DNA of 64,000 bases from Verrucomicrobiaceae bacterium (lineage in GTDB: Bacteria > Verrucomicrobiota > Verrucomicrobiia > Verrucomicrobiales > Verrucomicrobiaceae), in NCBI GenBank assembly GCA_016713245.1, contig JADJPM010000001.1, forward strand, positions 1,674,001 to 1,738,000. The letters run 5' to 3'. A program made the translations under genes and the position numbers. Below are positions 46,238 through 55,285 of this stretch, piece after piece. Position 1 is the stretch's first letter, and every line of letters starts with the position of its first letter. The notes below the pieces were generated by a model that ran no database searches, was not told where the DNA came from, and saw only the letters and a program-made list of their open reading frames with translations.

Positions 46238-48361
46238 ATGAAACCCCTCCCCGCATGTCTTGCGCTATCGGTCATCCAGACCCTAGCATCGGCTGCATCT
46301 CCCTCTGTGATCCCCGCTCCTGTCGCTGAACAACGTCCGCACTCTTTCACCCATCACGGGATCACCCTCGAGGATCCCTGGCACTGGCTGCGTGACCCGA
46401 AGTATCCCAAGGTCACGGTCAAGGATGTGCTCGGCTATTTGAAGGCGGAGAACCGCTACTTTGAGGCCCACATGGCCGCTCAGAAGCCACTGGTAGAAAA
46501 GCTCTTCGAGGAGATGAAGGGCCGTATCCAGGAAGACGATAGTACCGTGCCGCAAAAAGACGGCGACTGGATTTACTGGTCCACCTTCACCAAAGGCTCG
46601 CAGTATCGCCAGCACTACCGCAAAGCCGCAGCGGGAGGCGAGGAGATGCGCATTCTCGATCAAAACGAGCTCGCGAAGGGCAAGGAATACTTTCGTCTCG
46701 GCGACCTCGTCATCAGCCCAAATGGCAAGCTCATGGCCTACGCGTATGATGATGACGGCTCGGAGCGCTTCGCGGTGCATTTTCGTGATCTCACCACGGG
46801 CAAAAACCTGCCCGATGTCATCCCAGGCACGCTCTCCAGCCTCGTCTGGACCTCCGATAGCGGCGGACTCGTGTTTGGTTATGCGAATGACAACTGGCGC
46901 ACGGACAACATCCACTACCACCGCCTCGGCGATGACGTGAAGAAGGCCAAACGGCTCTACAAAGAACCGGACATCGGCTTTAGCTGCGATGTTGACCTCA
47001 GCGTGCAGGAAGACTGGATCATCCTCGGCACCGGCGATCAGGTGACGAGCGAGGTGCGCCTCATCCCCGCCGCGAATCCGCTCGCGGAGCCCATCCTCAT
47101 CAGCCCGCGCAAGGTGGGCCGCGAATACGATGTCGATGTGCGTGACGGCGTGCTCTACATCCACACGAATGACGAGCACGTGAACTTCCGCATCGCCACC
47201 GCGTCGTTGGACAAGCCCGGTGAATGGAAAACGCTCATCGCAGGCAGCGATCGCCATTACCTGACCGACATCGGCCTCTTCAAAGATTTCTTCGTCACCG
47301 AAGGCCGCATCGACGGCCTCGACCAGATCGAGATCCGCCGCTACGACGCTCCTTTGAAGCCGGAGCCGATCGTTTTCCCCGAACCGAGCTACGCAGCCCA
47401 ACTCGGTGCCAATCCCGACTACGCCATGTCAAAGCTGCGCATCGACTACGAATCGATGGTCACGCCTTCGACCGACTACGACTACCACGTCGCCGAGAAG
47501 CGGCTGGAGACGCTCAAAGTGCAGCAGATCCCCAGCGGCTACGACGCCAGCCAGTATCAAACCGAGCGCATCATGATCACCGCCCGTGATGGCGTGCAGG
47601 TGCCCGTTTCCATTCTCACGAAGAAAGGCTTCAAAAAGGACGGTAGCCAGCCGCTGCATCTCTACGCCTACGGAGCCTACGGCATGGCCACGCCGCCGGA
47701 TTTTTATGCGAACCGCCTCTCGCTCGTCGATCGCGGTTTCGCCTATGCCATCGCCCACATCCGCGGCGGTGATGACATGGGCTACCAGTGGTATCTCGAT
47801 GGCAAGCTGCAAAAGCGCACGAACACCTTCAACGACTTCGTCGATGCCGCCCGCGGCCTCATTGAACGCGGCTACACCGCGAAAGGCCGCATCACCGCCA
47901 GCGGCGGCAGCGCCGGTGGCGAGCTCATGGGCGCAGTCGCGAACCAAGCGCCAGAGCTTTTTGGTGCCATCGTCGCCCACGTCGCCTTCGTCGATGTGCT
48001 GAACACGATGCTCGATGAAGAACTGCCGCTCACCCCCGGCGAATGGCCCGAGTGGGGCAATCCCATCACCGACAAAGCCGCGTTCGAGTTTATCCGCAGC
48101 TACAGCCCGTATGACAACGTGACTGCCAAAGCCTATCCGCCGATGCTTTTCACCGCCGGTTTGAACGACCCACGCGTCACCTACTGGGAACCCGCCAAAA
48201 TGGTCGCCAAGCTGCGTGCGATGAAGACGGACAAAAATCTGCTCCTCCTCAAAACCAACATGGGCGCCGGCCACGGCGGCAAATCCGGCCGCTACGAGCA
48301 CCTGCACGAGGTCGCTGAAGAAATGGCCTTCATCCTCTGGCAGATGGGCGTGGAGAAGTGA
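46238..48361 (+). CDS. ptrB: Oligopeptidase B (S9 family)
   Basis: Serine peptidase of 707 residues that cuts short peptides after basic residues. An N-terminal seven-blade propeller gates the active site (VISPNGKLMAYAYDDDGSER, SSLVWTSDSGGLVFGYAN). The catalytic domain has Ser in ASGGSAGGELMG, Asp in GLNDPRVTYWEP and His in GAGHGGKSGR. The strand AYGAYGMATPPDF and the region RGGDDMGYQWY are typical of PtrB. The start (MKPLPACLALSVIQTLASAA) looks like a signal peptide, so this copy is probably exported, which is less usual. I chose the ATG at 46238 over one at 46172 for that reason. Confidence 0.9.
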   Translation: MKPLPACLALSVIQTLASAASPSVIPAPVAEQRPHSFTHHGITLEDPWHWLRDPKYPKVTVKDVLGYLKAENRYFEAHMAAQKPLVEKLFEEMKGRIQEDDSTVPQKDGDWIYWSTFTKGSQYRQHYRKAAAGGEEMRILDQNELAKGKEYFRLGDLVISPNGKLMAYAYDDDGSERFAVHFRDLTTGKNLPDVIPGTLSSLVWTSDSGGLVFGYANDNWRTDNIHYHRLGDDVKKAKRLYKEPDIGFSCDVDLSVQEDWIILGTGDQVTSEVRLIPAANPLAEPILISPRKVGREYDVDVRDGVLYIHTNDEHVNFRIATASLDKPGEWKTLIAGSDRHYLTDIGLFKDFFVTEGRIDGLDQIEIRRYDAPLKPEPIVFPEPSYAAQLGANPDYAMSKLRIDYESMVTPSTDYDYHVAEKRLETLKVQQIPSGYDASQYQTERIMITARDGVQVPVSILTKKGFKKDGSQPLHLYAYGAYGMATPPDFYANRLSLVDRGFAYAIAHIRGGDDMGYQWYLDGKLQKRTNTFNDFVDAARGLIERGYTAKGRITASGGSAGGELMGAVANQAPELFGAIVAHVAFVDVLNTMLDEELPLTPGEWPEWGNPITDKAAFEFIRSYSPYDNVTAKAYPPMLFTAGLNDPRVTYWEPAKMVAKLRAMKTDKNLLLLKTNMGAGHGGKSGRYEHLHEVAEEMAFILWQMGVEK

Positions 48362-48374
48362 GGCGGTGCATATT

Positions 48375-49535
48375 TCATGAGGCGACCAACTGCCCCTGCC
48401 ACAGCATTTTCACAAAGCTCTGCCAGGGCAGGATTTCGATCTTGTCCTCCGTGATGCGGGCACGGGGAGCACGCGAGACGAGCAGGCAGCGACTATGCGG
48501 GTGCTCCTCCCTCCAGGCACGCAGGCCTTTGAGATGATCGCTGGTGATATTGTCGCTGGACTTTGCCTCGATGGCGATCTGGCCGTCGCCGAGGATGAAA
48601 TCGACCTCCAGACCGGAGGCGGTGCGCCAGTAGGAAATGGGCAGCCCCCCCCGATAGCTGGTATGCGCACGCAGCTCCATGAAGAGGAAGTGCTCAAAGG
48701 CCGCGCCATATTCCGAAGAGCCCGGATGGAGTTTTCCACGATGGGAGAGATCATTTACGACGCCGACATCGAAGAAATAGAATCGAGGAGACTCGATGAC
48801 ACGTCGCTTTGCCCGCTTGGTCCAGGCTGGCACCCAGGTGGCGATGAGCGTGTCCACCAGCACCTCAAAGTAGCCGCGCACCGTGTTTGCAGCCACGCCG
48901 ATCTCCCGGCTGATGCTGGTGAAGTTCACGATCTGCCCATTGCTGAATGCGGCTGCCTCAAGGAAGCGCTGAAATGCCGGCAAACTGCGCGTCAGTGCCT
49001 CGGCGAGCACTTCCTCACGGAGATAGTCTCCCACATACGCATCTAGCAATGGGGCGGGCTTCGCAGATAGGTAGTGTCGTGGCAGCAGACCGTGGTTCAA
49101 AGCGCGGTCGAGATCGATATCCGGCACCTCGGCGCTGACTAAAGGGAACATCTCATGCCGCACCGCCCTTCCACCGAGGAGGTTTCCTCCGCCGCGCAGC
49201 AGTTTCCGCGGACTGGAGCCTGTGAGGATGAAACGCAGGCCGAGTCTGCTGATGAGAGCATGCACTTCATCGAGCAGCTCCGGTAGCTTTTGCACCTCAT
49301 CGATGATGATGGGCTGTAGCTGGCTTTTCCTGCTCCAGCCCAGCGCCGCACATTCTTCCGCCAGCAGGCCAGGATTGGCCGCCAGCCTGCGGTACTCCTT
49401 TGCCAGCAGCAGGTCGTAGTAGGGGGCCTCCGGGAAAAGCTCTCGTAGAAGGGTGCTTTTCCCTGACTGGCGCGGTCCCCACAAAAAGCAGGTTTCCTGG
49501 TCGAGGTGCTCTGGAGAAAGGATTCGCTGGAACAT
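48375..49535 (-). CDS. AAA ATPase with DUF4143 domain
   Basis: ATPase of 386 residues. Walker A is GPRQSGKSTLLRELFP and Walker B is PIIIDEVQKLPELL, with sensor LTGSSPRKLL. The C-terminal DUF4143 part contains RFYFFDVGVVNDL and the nuclease-like motif GLEVDFILGDGQIAIEAKSS. The D-x-E-A-K arrangement resembles a restriction-nuclease fold, but activity in this family is unproven. Such proteins are common and often close to mobile elements. The ATG at 49535 was chosen because homology starts at FQRILSPEHL; it lies inside one of two direct repeats. Confidence 0.85.
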   Translation of the reverse strand: MFQRILSPEHLDQETCFLWGPRQSGKSTLLRELFPEAPYYDLLLAKEYRRLAANPGLLAEECAALGWSRKSQLQPIIIDEVQKLPELLDEVHALISRLGLRFILTGSSPRKLLRGGGNLLGGRAVRHEMFPLVSAEVPDIDLDRALNHGLLPRHYLSAKPAPLLDAYVGDYLREEVLAEALTRSLPAFQRFLEAAAFSNGQIVNFTSISREIGVAANTVRGYFEVLVDTLIATWVPAWTKRAKRRVIESPRFYFFDVGVVNDLSHRGKLHPGSSEYGAAFEHFLFMELRAHTSYRGGLPISYWRTASGLEVDFILGDGQIAIEAKSSDNITSDHLKGLRAWREEHPHSRCLLVSRAPRARITEDKIEILPWQSFVKMLWQGQLVAS

Positions 49536-49578
49536 GACAATGTGCAGGGCTGCTGCGAATATACATGATAATGTGCAG
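49532..49578 (-). promoter_or_regulatory. Two direct repeats at the DUF4143 ATPase start
   Basis: ACATGACAATGTGCAG (49532-49547) and ACATGATAATGTGCAG (49563-49578) differ at one base and start 31 bp apart, about three helix turns. The first includes the ATG of the ATPase gene. A partial copy (GCGCATTGTCAC, 49587-49598) lies 24 bp farther from the start. Spacing suggests an operator bound on one face of the helix. Confidence 0.55.
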
Positions 49579-49660
49579 TTGAATTGCGCATTGTCACCCG
49601 CGATTTTGAACTCACATGCACTCCAGTGCGTAGAGAGGCGCGGCCTCAAACCTCGTCCGC

Positions 49661-49864
49661 CTAGGGATCGAAAGGCTTGTTGAACTTCGGTCCGCGCTCG
49701 CCGCCGTAAGTCTCGCGAAGGTATTCATCGCCCTCACTTTTCGTCCGCCGGATGTTCTTCGGCGCCACGAGATTCCCCATACGGCGCCGCTGCGCGCGGC
49801 CCGCCTGCCATTGTTCCCAGGTCCAACGACGGTCGGGTCTGATGGGTAGTTTCGAAGGAGTCAT
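49661..49864 (-). CDS. Small basic protein of unknown function
   Basis: Protein of 67 residues rich in Arg, Lys and Pro (KLPIRPDRRWTWEQWQAGRA, NLVAPKNIRRTKSEGDEYLR, GGERGPKFNKPFDP). It has no membrane segment. The sequence is balanced, and reads like a real small protein, not an antisense shadow, because the other strand is empty here. It is divergent from the cytochrome-type gene at 49969 and upstream of the ATPase gene on the same strand. No function is proposed. Confidence 0.45.
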   Translation of the reverse strand: MTPSKLPIRPDRRWTWEQWQAGRAQRRRMGNLVAPKNIRRTKSEGDEYLRETYGGERGPKFNKPFDP

Positions 49865-49968
49865 ACCGCGAGAATACCCTCAATCCGGCCTCTTCGGCAA
49901 GAGAGACGACGCGGAGCACAATTCCGGCATGAAAGATGCCCCGCTTTGTGCGTAGTCCTCAGCCCCCC

Positions 49969-52956
49969 ATGCGTCGTTTCGCCGTCTTTTTTGTCCCTTC
50001 GGTCCTTTTTGTCCTTCCAGCCCGCTCCGCCGACTGGAAGGCCGTCGAGCCCATGCTCGCCGCGAAGTGCTACGAGTGCCACAACGCCGACAAAATGAAG
50101 GGCGATGTCGATTTGAAGCAGTTCGCGGCCGATCCGAAGCTCGCGGCGGAATTTGAAATCTGGACCAAAGTCAAAGACACCATCGACAACGGCGACATGC
50201 CGCCGCGGAAGGCCAAACAGCTCACCTCCGAAGAAAAAGCTGGCATCACCGGCTGGGTGCAGCACAGCCTCGATGTGCTCGCCGAGGCCAAATCCGGCGA
50301 TCCGGGCCCGGTGACGATGCGTCGGCTCACGAACGCGGAATACGATTACACCATCCGCGACCTCACCGGCCGCGATTACGCCCTCGCGAAGGAATTCCAG
50401 ACCGACGGCGGCGGCGGCGAAGGGTTCACCAATACCGGCGACGTGCTTTTCATGAGCCCGGCGGCCATCGACAAGTATTTCGCCGCGGCGCGGAAGCTCT
50501 CCGAGCATGCCACCATCATGCCGGGCACGGGCATCGTGTTTCATCCGCAGCGCATCGGCCTGCGCGGACCGGAGCAGGTCAAGGCGCAAGCGCAGCAGGG
50601 TCTTTACGTGTGGTATCAGCAGAAAGCCGCGCCTCATCTGCCGAAGGACTTCGATCCGATGCGCGAGGGCGATTACATGCTCGCGTGCTGGAAGCACAAG
50701 ACGCTCAAAACGCCGCTCGACCAGCTCGCGAAGGACATGAAGCTCAGCATTCACTTCCTCAGCAACTGGTGGAACCTCGTGAACAGCGTGGAGCCGAAAA
50801 GCCGCTACCTCGACCTCGTGCGCGTGCCGTGGCGTGATCTGCCCGCCGATGAAAAATCCGCACAGGAGCGCATCAAGGCCATCGAGGCCGATCTGCTGAG
50901 CTGGAACAACCCGAAAAAACCCGGCAGCGGCGTGCAGCGCCAGCAGCAGGACAGCGACGGCATTCGTCCCTATGCGATGCAAAAACCTGTCGGCGGCAAA
51001 AAGCACATCCACCTCTGCTTTGGCGACACCGGCGATGGCAACAAGGGCGACATCGCGCTCGTGACCTACATCGAGGTCAGCGTTGGCAAACAGAAGCTCA
51101 ATTACCTCCACTGGCTCGACAAAACGCTCGCGGAAAAACGCAAACAAACACCGCCTCCGCCGAACCTCGCCGAATTGGAAAAGGCGCGTGCGCTTTATGG
51201 CAGGCATCCGCAGCCGGGGCGCAGCATCGAGCCGCAGGTGCTCGCCTTTGCTGCGCCGCAGGTCGTCACGCTGCCGCTGCCGGAGGGTGCGCACTGGTTG
51301 AAGGTGGACACGCGGCTCGACATGAAAAACCCCGAGGTCGATGAGGCCAGCATGCAGTGGACAATGACCACCGAGACGCCGCGTGACGTCACCAAGATCA
51401 TCCCCGGCGTGCTCACCATCTGGAAACGCAGCACGAAGAAGTCCGGCGAGACGATGAATGACTTCAACAAGATGAAGGCCGCCTTCCCAGACATGTTTGA
51501 GCGACGGCTGGAGGAGGTCGCGAACAATCTCTACCGCGGCGGCAAACCGAACATCACCGTCTATTACTTCAGCGATGATCAACTCGGCCAGATCCTCGGT
51601 CAGCAGGACAAGGACACGCTGGCCGCGATGAAGAAAGACTGGGGCTACAACGCCACGCCGAACCTCAACAAGCAACAGCAGCAGGAATACGACGGCGCGT
51701 TGCTCTGGCACCTGCAGCAGTTCACCCGCAAAGCCTGGCGCAGGCCCATCACCGACGAAGAGAAAAAGAAACTCGATGCACTCTACTTCGCCAGCCGCGC
51801 GAAGGAGCTCGACCGCGAGTCCGCCGCGCGTGAGGTGCTCGTGCGCGTGCTCGTCTCGCCGAATTTCCTTTTCAAAGCCGAAACGCTGCCGCCCATCGCC
51901 GACGCGAAGACCACGGAGGTGCCGCTCAATACACACGAACTCGCCTCACGCCTCAGCTACTTCCTCTGGGCCTCCTTGCCCGACTGGCAGCTCCGCAAAG
52001 CCGCTGATGACGGCAGCTTGCTAAAGCCCGAAGTGCTCGCCGCGCACACGCAGCGCATGCTGCGCGATCCGAAAGCCTCCGCGCTCGCCAAAGAGTTCGC
52101 CGGCCAGTGGTTGAAGTTCAACGGCTTCGATGCGCACAACAGCGTGGACGAGAAAAAGTATCCGCAGTTCACCGCCGAGCTCCGCGCCGACATGCACCGC
52201 GAGGTCGTCGAGTTCTTCACCCATCTCGTGCGCGATGACCGCAACGTCTCCGACATCATCAGCGGCGACTACACCTTCATGAATGAGCGTCTCGGCTGGC
52301 ACTACGGCGTGCCAGGCATCGTCGGGAACGACTTCCGCGAGGTCAAAGTCGGCCAGCATCATCGCGGCGGCCTTCTCGGCATGGGCGCGATCTTGACCAA
52401 GACCTCCCGTCCACACCGCACCAGCCCCGTCGTGCGTGGCGACTATCTGTATCAAGTCGTCCTCGGCTTCAGCAGCCCACCACCGCCGCCAAACGTTCCC
52501 GAGCTCAAAGAAACCAGCAAGCCGTCCTCCTTGCGCGAGGCCCTCATGCAGCACCGCACCGACTCCGCCTGCGCCGTCTGCCACGAGCGCATCGACCCGC
52601 TCGGCTTCGCCTTGGAGAGCTACGACCCCATCGGCCGCTTCCGTCCCACCGATGAAGCCGGCGGCAAAATCGACGACACCGGCGAAATGATGGACGGCAC
52701 CAAGTTCACCGGCCTCGCCGGCCTGCGCGACTACCTCAAAAAGAACGAGCCGCAGTTCCTCACCCAATTCACCCGCAAACTCCTCGGTTACGCCCTCGGT
52801 CGCCAAACCCTCCCCAGCGACAAAAAACTCCTCCAGCAGATGCAGGCCTCATTGAAGGCTCAAAACGGCCATTTCTCCGCCGCGGTGCTCGAGATCGTGA
52901 AGAGCCGCCAGTTCCTCAATCGCCGCGCGGAGCCGCAGGTGGCGGGGAATCCGTGA
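49969..52956 (+). CDS. PSCyt1/DUF1587/DUF1592/DUF1588/DUF1585 cytochrome protein
   Basis: Secreted protein of 995 residues with the full set of planctomycete-type domains. After a signal peptide (FAVFFVPSVLFVLPARSA) comes a cytochrome motif CYECHN with a later Met (DMPPRKAKQ region). DUF1587 is RRLTNAEYDYTIRDLTG, and DUF1592 spans about residues 590-720 (HLQQFTRKAWRRPITDEEKK). DUF1588 contains GAILTKTSRPHRTSPVVRG, and CAVCHERIDPLGFALESYD is a second CxxCH. DUF1585 is FLTQFTRKLLGYALGRQTLP. Such proteins usually pair with a DUF1552 partner and are thought to act in periplasmic sugar oxidation, but no such partner is seen here. The signal peptide coincides with short GTCC word repeats. Confidence 0.88.
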   Translation: MRRFAVFFVPSVLFVLPARSADWKAVEPMLAAKCYECHNADKMKGDVDLKQFAADPKLAAEFEIWTKVKDTIDNGDMPPRKAKQLTSEEKAGITGWVQHSLDVLAEAKSGDPGPVTMRRLTNAEYDYTIRDLTGRDYALAKEFQTDGGGGEGFTNTGDVLFMSPAAIDKYFAAARKLSEHATIMPGTGIVFHPQRIGLRGPEQVKAQAQQGLYVWYQQKAAPHLPKDFDPMREGDYMLACWKHKTLKTPLDQLAKDMKLSIHFLSNWWNLVNSVEPKSRYLDLVRVPWRDLPADEKSAQERIKAIEADLLSWNNPKKPGSGVQRQQQDSDGIRPYAMQKPVGGKKHIHLCFGDTGDGNKGDIALVTYIEVSVGKQKLNYLHWLDKTLAEKRKQTPPPPNLAELEKARALYGRHPQPGRSIEPQVLAFAAPQVVTLPLPEGAHWLKVDTRLDMKNPEVDEASMQWTMTTETPRDVTKIIPGVLTIWKRSTKKSGETMNDFNKMKAAFPDMFERRLEEVANNLYRGGKPNITVYYFSDDQLGQILGQQDKDTLAAMKKDWGYNATPNLNKQQQQEYDGALLWHLQQFTRKAWRRPITDEEKKKLDALYFASRAKELDRESAAREVLVRVLVSPNFLFKAETLPPIADAKTTEVPLNTHELASRLSYFLWASLPDWQLRKAADDGSLLKPEVLAAHTQRMLRDPKASALAKEFAGQWLKFNGFDAHNSVDEKKYPQFTAELRADMHREVVEFFTHLVRDDRNVSDIISGDYTFMNERLGWHYGVPGIVGNDFREVKVGQHHRGGLLGMGAILTKTSRPHRTSPVVRGDYLYQVVLGFSSPPPPPNVPELKETSKPSSLREALMQHRTDSACAVCHERIDPLGFALESYDPIGRFRPTDEAGGKIDDTGEMMDGTKFTGLAGLRDYLKKNEPQFLTQFTRKLLGYALGRQTLPSDKKLLQQMQASLKAQNGHFSAAVLEIVKSRQFLNRRAEPQVAGNP

Positions 52957-52970
52957 GTTCAGTCAAAAAG

Positions 52971-53044
52971 CGCACCTGGCAGGGATCGAACCTGCGACCG
53001 ACGGATTAGAAATCCGCTGCTCTAGTCCACTGAGCTACAGGTGC
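52971..53044 (-). tRNA. tRNA-Arg (anticodon TCT)
   Basis: A complete cloverleaf can be drawn on the minus strand. The acceptor stem GCACCTG pairs with CAGGTGC, the D arm is GCTC..GAGC, the anticodon stem CGGA/TCCG holds loop TTTCTAA, and the T arm is GCAGG-TTCGATC-CCTGC. The anticodon TCT reads AGA. The discriminator is G and no CCA is encoded. A run of T follows the 3' end and should end transcription. No other tRNA is seen in the window. Confidence 0.95.
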
Positions 53045-53159
53045 ATGACGGAGTCGCGTCGCATGATGCACGGCTTTGCGGCGACGGCAACTCATCGCGA
53101 AGTTGATGAACTTCCTGCCGGACGGGCGTTAAGGTGGGCCGCAGCATCCCGACCCTCTG

Positions 53160-55172
53160 ATGAAAGCCACTCCGCTCCTTCTCGCCGCCCTTTTCGCCTC
53201 CATCGCCCATGCGGAGGATATCCGCCAACTGCCGCCGAAGGACCTGAATGGCTATTTCCCCTTCAATCCGCCTTCATCGCTGAGTGAGTGGGATGAGCGC
53301 AAAGACTATGTGCGGCGCCAGATCCTCGTCGCGGAGGGTTTGTGGCCGATGCCAACAAAGACGCCGCTCAATCCCGTGATCCATGGCAAGGTCGAAGGTG
53401 ATGGCTTCACGGTCGAAAAAGTCTATTTCGAGTCTGCTCCCGGGTTTTACGTCACCGGCAGCCTGTGGAAGCCGAAAGTGATCCAAGGCAAGGTCCCCGC
53501 AGTGATGTTCGCTCATGGCCATTGGCAGGATGCGCGGCTGTCGCTCACGGAGCCGCAAAAGGTGCGTGAGGAGATCGCGATTGGTGCGGAGCGATTTGAA
53601 AAAGGCGGGAAGAGCATCTTCCAGGCGCTCTGCGTGCAGCTCGCCCGCATGGGCTGCATCGTGTGGCAGTGGGACATGCTGAGCGACTCCGATTCGGTGC
53701 AAATCCCGCGCGAGGTGGTGCACCGTTTCGACAAACAGCGGCCGGAAATGAACACGACGGAGAATTGGGGCCTCTTCAGTGCTCAGGCGGAGTCGAACCT
53801 GCAATCCATCATGGGCCTGCAAACGCTCAATGCCGTGCGCGGCCTCGATTTCCTGCTCTCGCTGCCAGAGGTCGATCCAAAACGCACCGCCATCACCGGC
53901 GCCAGCGGCGGCGGCACGCAGACGATGCTCCTCGCGGCCATCGACGACCGCATCCAGCTCTCGTTTCCCTGCGTGATGGTCAGCACGTCCATGCAGGGCG
54001 GCTGCACCTGCGAAAACGCCAGCCTGCTGCGCATCGGCACCGGCAATGTCGAGTTCGCCGGCCTCTTCGCGCCGAAGCCGCAGGGCATGAACAGCGCCGA
54101 CGACTGGACCAAGGAGATGGCCACCAAGGGCTTTCCCGATCTGCAAAAGCTCTACGGCACCTTCGGCAAGAAGGACAACGTCTTCCTCCTGCGCGGCGAG
54201 CACTTCAAACACAACTACAACGCCGTCACCCGCAGCGCCTTCTACACCTTCGTGAACAAGCACTTCAAACTCGGCCAGCCCTCGCCCGTCATCGAGCAGG
54301 ACTACGAACCGCTCACCGCCGAGCAGCTCACCGTTTGGGACGACAAACATCCCGCGCCGAAAGCGGGCGATCCCGAGTTTGAGCGCACGCTGCTGAAGTG
54401 GTTCACCGAGGACACGAAGAAGCAGCTCGAAAGCGCCGATGCCGAAAAAGTGCTGCGCCCGGCCATCGAGGTTGTCATCGGCCGCACCTACGACCAAGCG
54501 GGCAGCGTCGAGTGGGAGCTGAAGGACAAGCAGGACCGTGGAGAGCACCTCGAAATGACCGGCACGCTGAAAAACACGACACACGGCGAGGAAATCAACG
54601 TCGCGTGGCTCTACCCGAAGAACTGGAACGGCCGCGTCGTGATCTGGCTCGACGACAACGGCAAGTCCGGCCTGCAAAACGACGACGTGAAAAAACTCGT
54701 CGCCGCTGGCAGCGCCGTTGTGGGTGCCGATCTGCTCTTCCAAGGCGAGAAGGAGACTCGTGTGGTCAAAAACCCACGCGAATTCGCCGGTTACACCCAC
54801 GGCTACAATCACGCCCTCTTTGCCCAGCGTGTGCATGACGTGCTCTCGCTCGTCTCCTTCCTGCGAAATACGAAAGTTGGCTCGCATCCGAATCCGAAGA
54901 CCGTGTGCCTCGCCGCCTTCGGCCCTCAAACTGGCCCCATCGCCACGGCGGCACTCGCTTTGCTGCCCGGAGCCATCGACCGCGCCGCCATCGACACGCA
55001 CGGCTTCCGCTTTGGTAAGGTCCTCAGCTACCGCGATCCCATGTTCCTGCCCGGCGGCTCGAAGTACCTCGATTTGCCCGGCTTCCTGAAACTGGCGGGA
55101 CCATGTGCTCTGTGGCTGAAAGGTGAGGGCAAGAAGCTTCCGGTAACGGCGCAGGCTTTTCTGTTGGATTAA
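53160..55172 (+). CDS. Secreted acetylxylan-esterase-like alpha/beta hydrolase
   Basis: Secreted hydrolase of 670 residues with a short signal peptide (LLLAALFASIAHA). The strand FESAPGFYVTGSLWKP, the oxyanion region FAHGHWQDAR and the nucleophile elbow GASGGGTQ match the paralogue at 6296. A candidate His lies in GEHFKHNYN. The last 270 residues form a second domain (NVAWLYPKNWNGRVVIWLDD, GADLLFQGEKETRVV) that lacks a GxSxG. The same two-part layout in both paralogues supports a common ancestor, yet this one has a Sec and the other a Tat signal. Deacetylation of plant-type sugars is likely, but substrate is not proved. Confidence 0.82.
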   Translation: MKATPLLLAALFASIAHAEDIRQLPPKDLNGYFPFNPPSSLSEWDERKDYVRRQILVAEGLWPMPTKTPLNPVIHGKVEGDGFTVEKVYFESAPGFYVTGSLWKPKVIQGKVPAVMFAHGHWQDARLSLTEPQKVREEIAIGAERFEKGGKSIFQALCVQLARMGCIVWQWDMLSDSDSVQIPREVVHRFDKQRPEMNTTENWGLFSAQAESNLQSIMGLQTLNAVRGLDFLLSLPEVDPKRTAITGASGGGTQTMLLAAIDDRIQLSFPCVMVSTSMQGGCTCENASLLRIGTGNVEFAGLFAPKPQGMNSADDWTKEMATKGFPDLQKLYGTFGKKDNVFLLRGEHFKHNYNAVTRSAFYTFVNKHFKLGQPSPVIEQDYEPLTAEQLTVWDDKHPAPKAGDPEFERTLLKWFTEDTKKQLESADAEKVLRPAIEVVIGRTYDQAGSVEWELKDKQDRGEHLEMTGTLKNTTHGEEINVAWLYPKNWNGRVVIWLDDNGKSGLQNDDVKKLVAAGSAVVGADLLFQGEKETRVVKNPREFAGYTHGYNHALFAQRVHDVLSLVSFLRNTKVGSHPNPKTVCLAAFGPQTGPIATAALALLPGAIDRAAIDTHGFRFGKVLSYRDPMFLPGGSKYLDLPGFLKLAGPCALWLKGEGKKLPVTAQAFLLD

Positions 55173-55285
55173 CGGAGGCAATGACCGGTGCAGATTCAGC
55201 CCAAAGAGCATTCATCATACGATTTGGGAAACACACGAGTCCATTCTTGATTCGAGATGCTCGGCTGGGTTAGACTTTGAGTTCT

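Noticed and set aside
49861..51936. A 691-codon minus-strand frame opposite the DUF1592-type protein
   Set aside because: The plus-strand protein holds all its expected domains; the reverse frame has none.
53274..55211. A 645-codon minus-strand frame opposite the esterase at 53160
   Set aside because: The plus-strand gene has a signal peptide and nucleophile elbow; the reverse frame is compositional.
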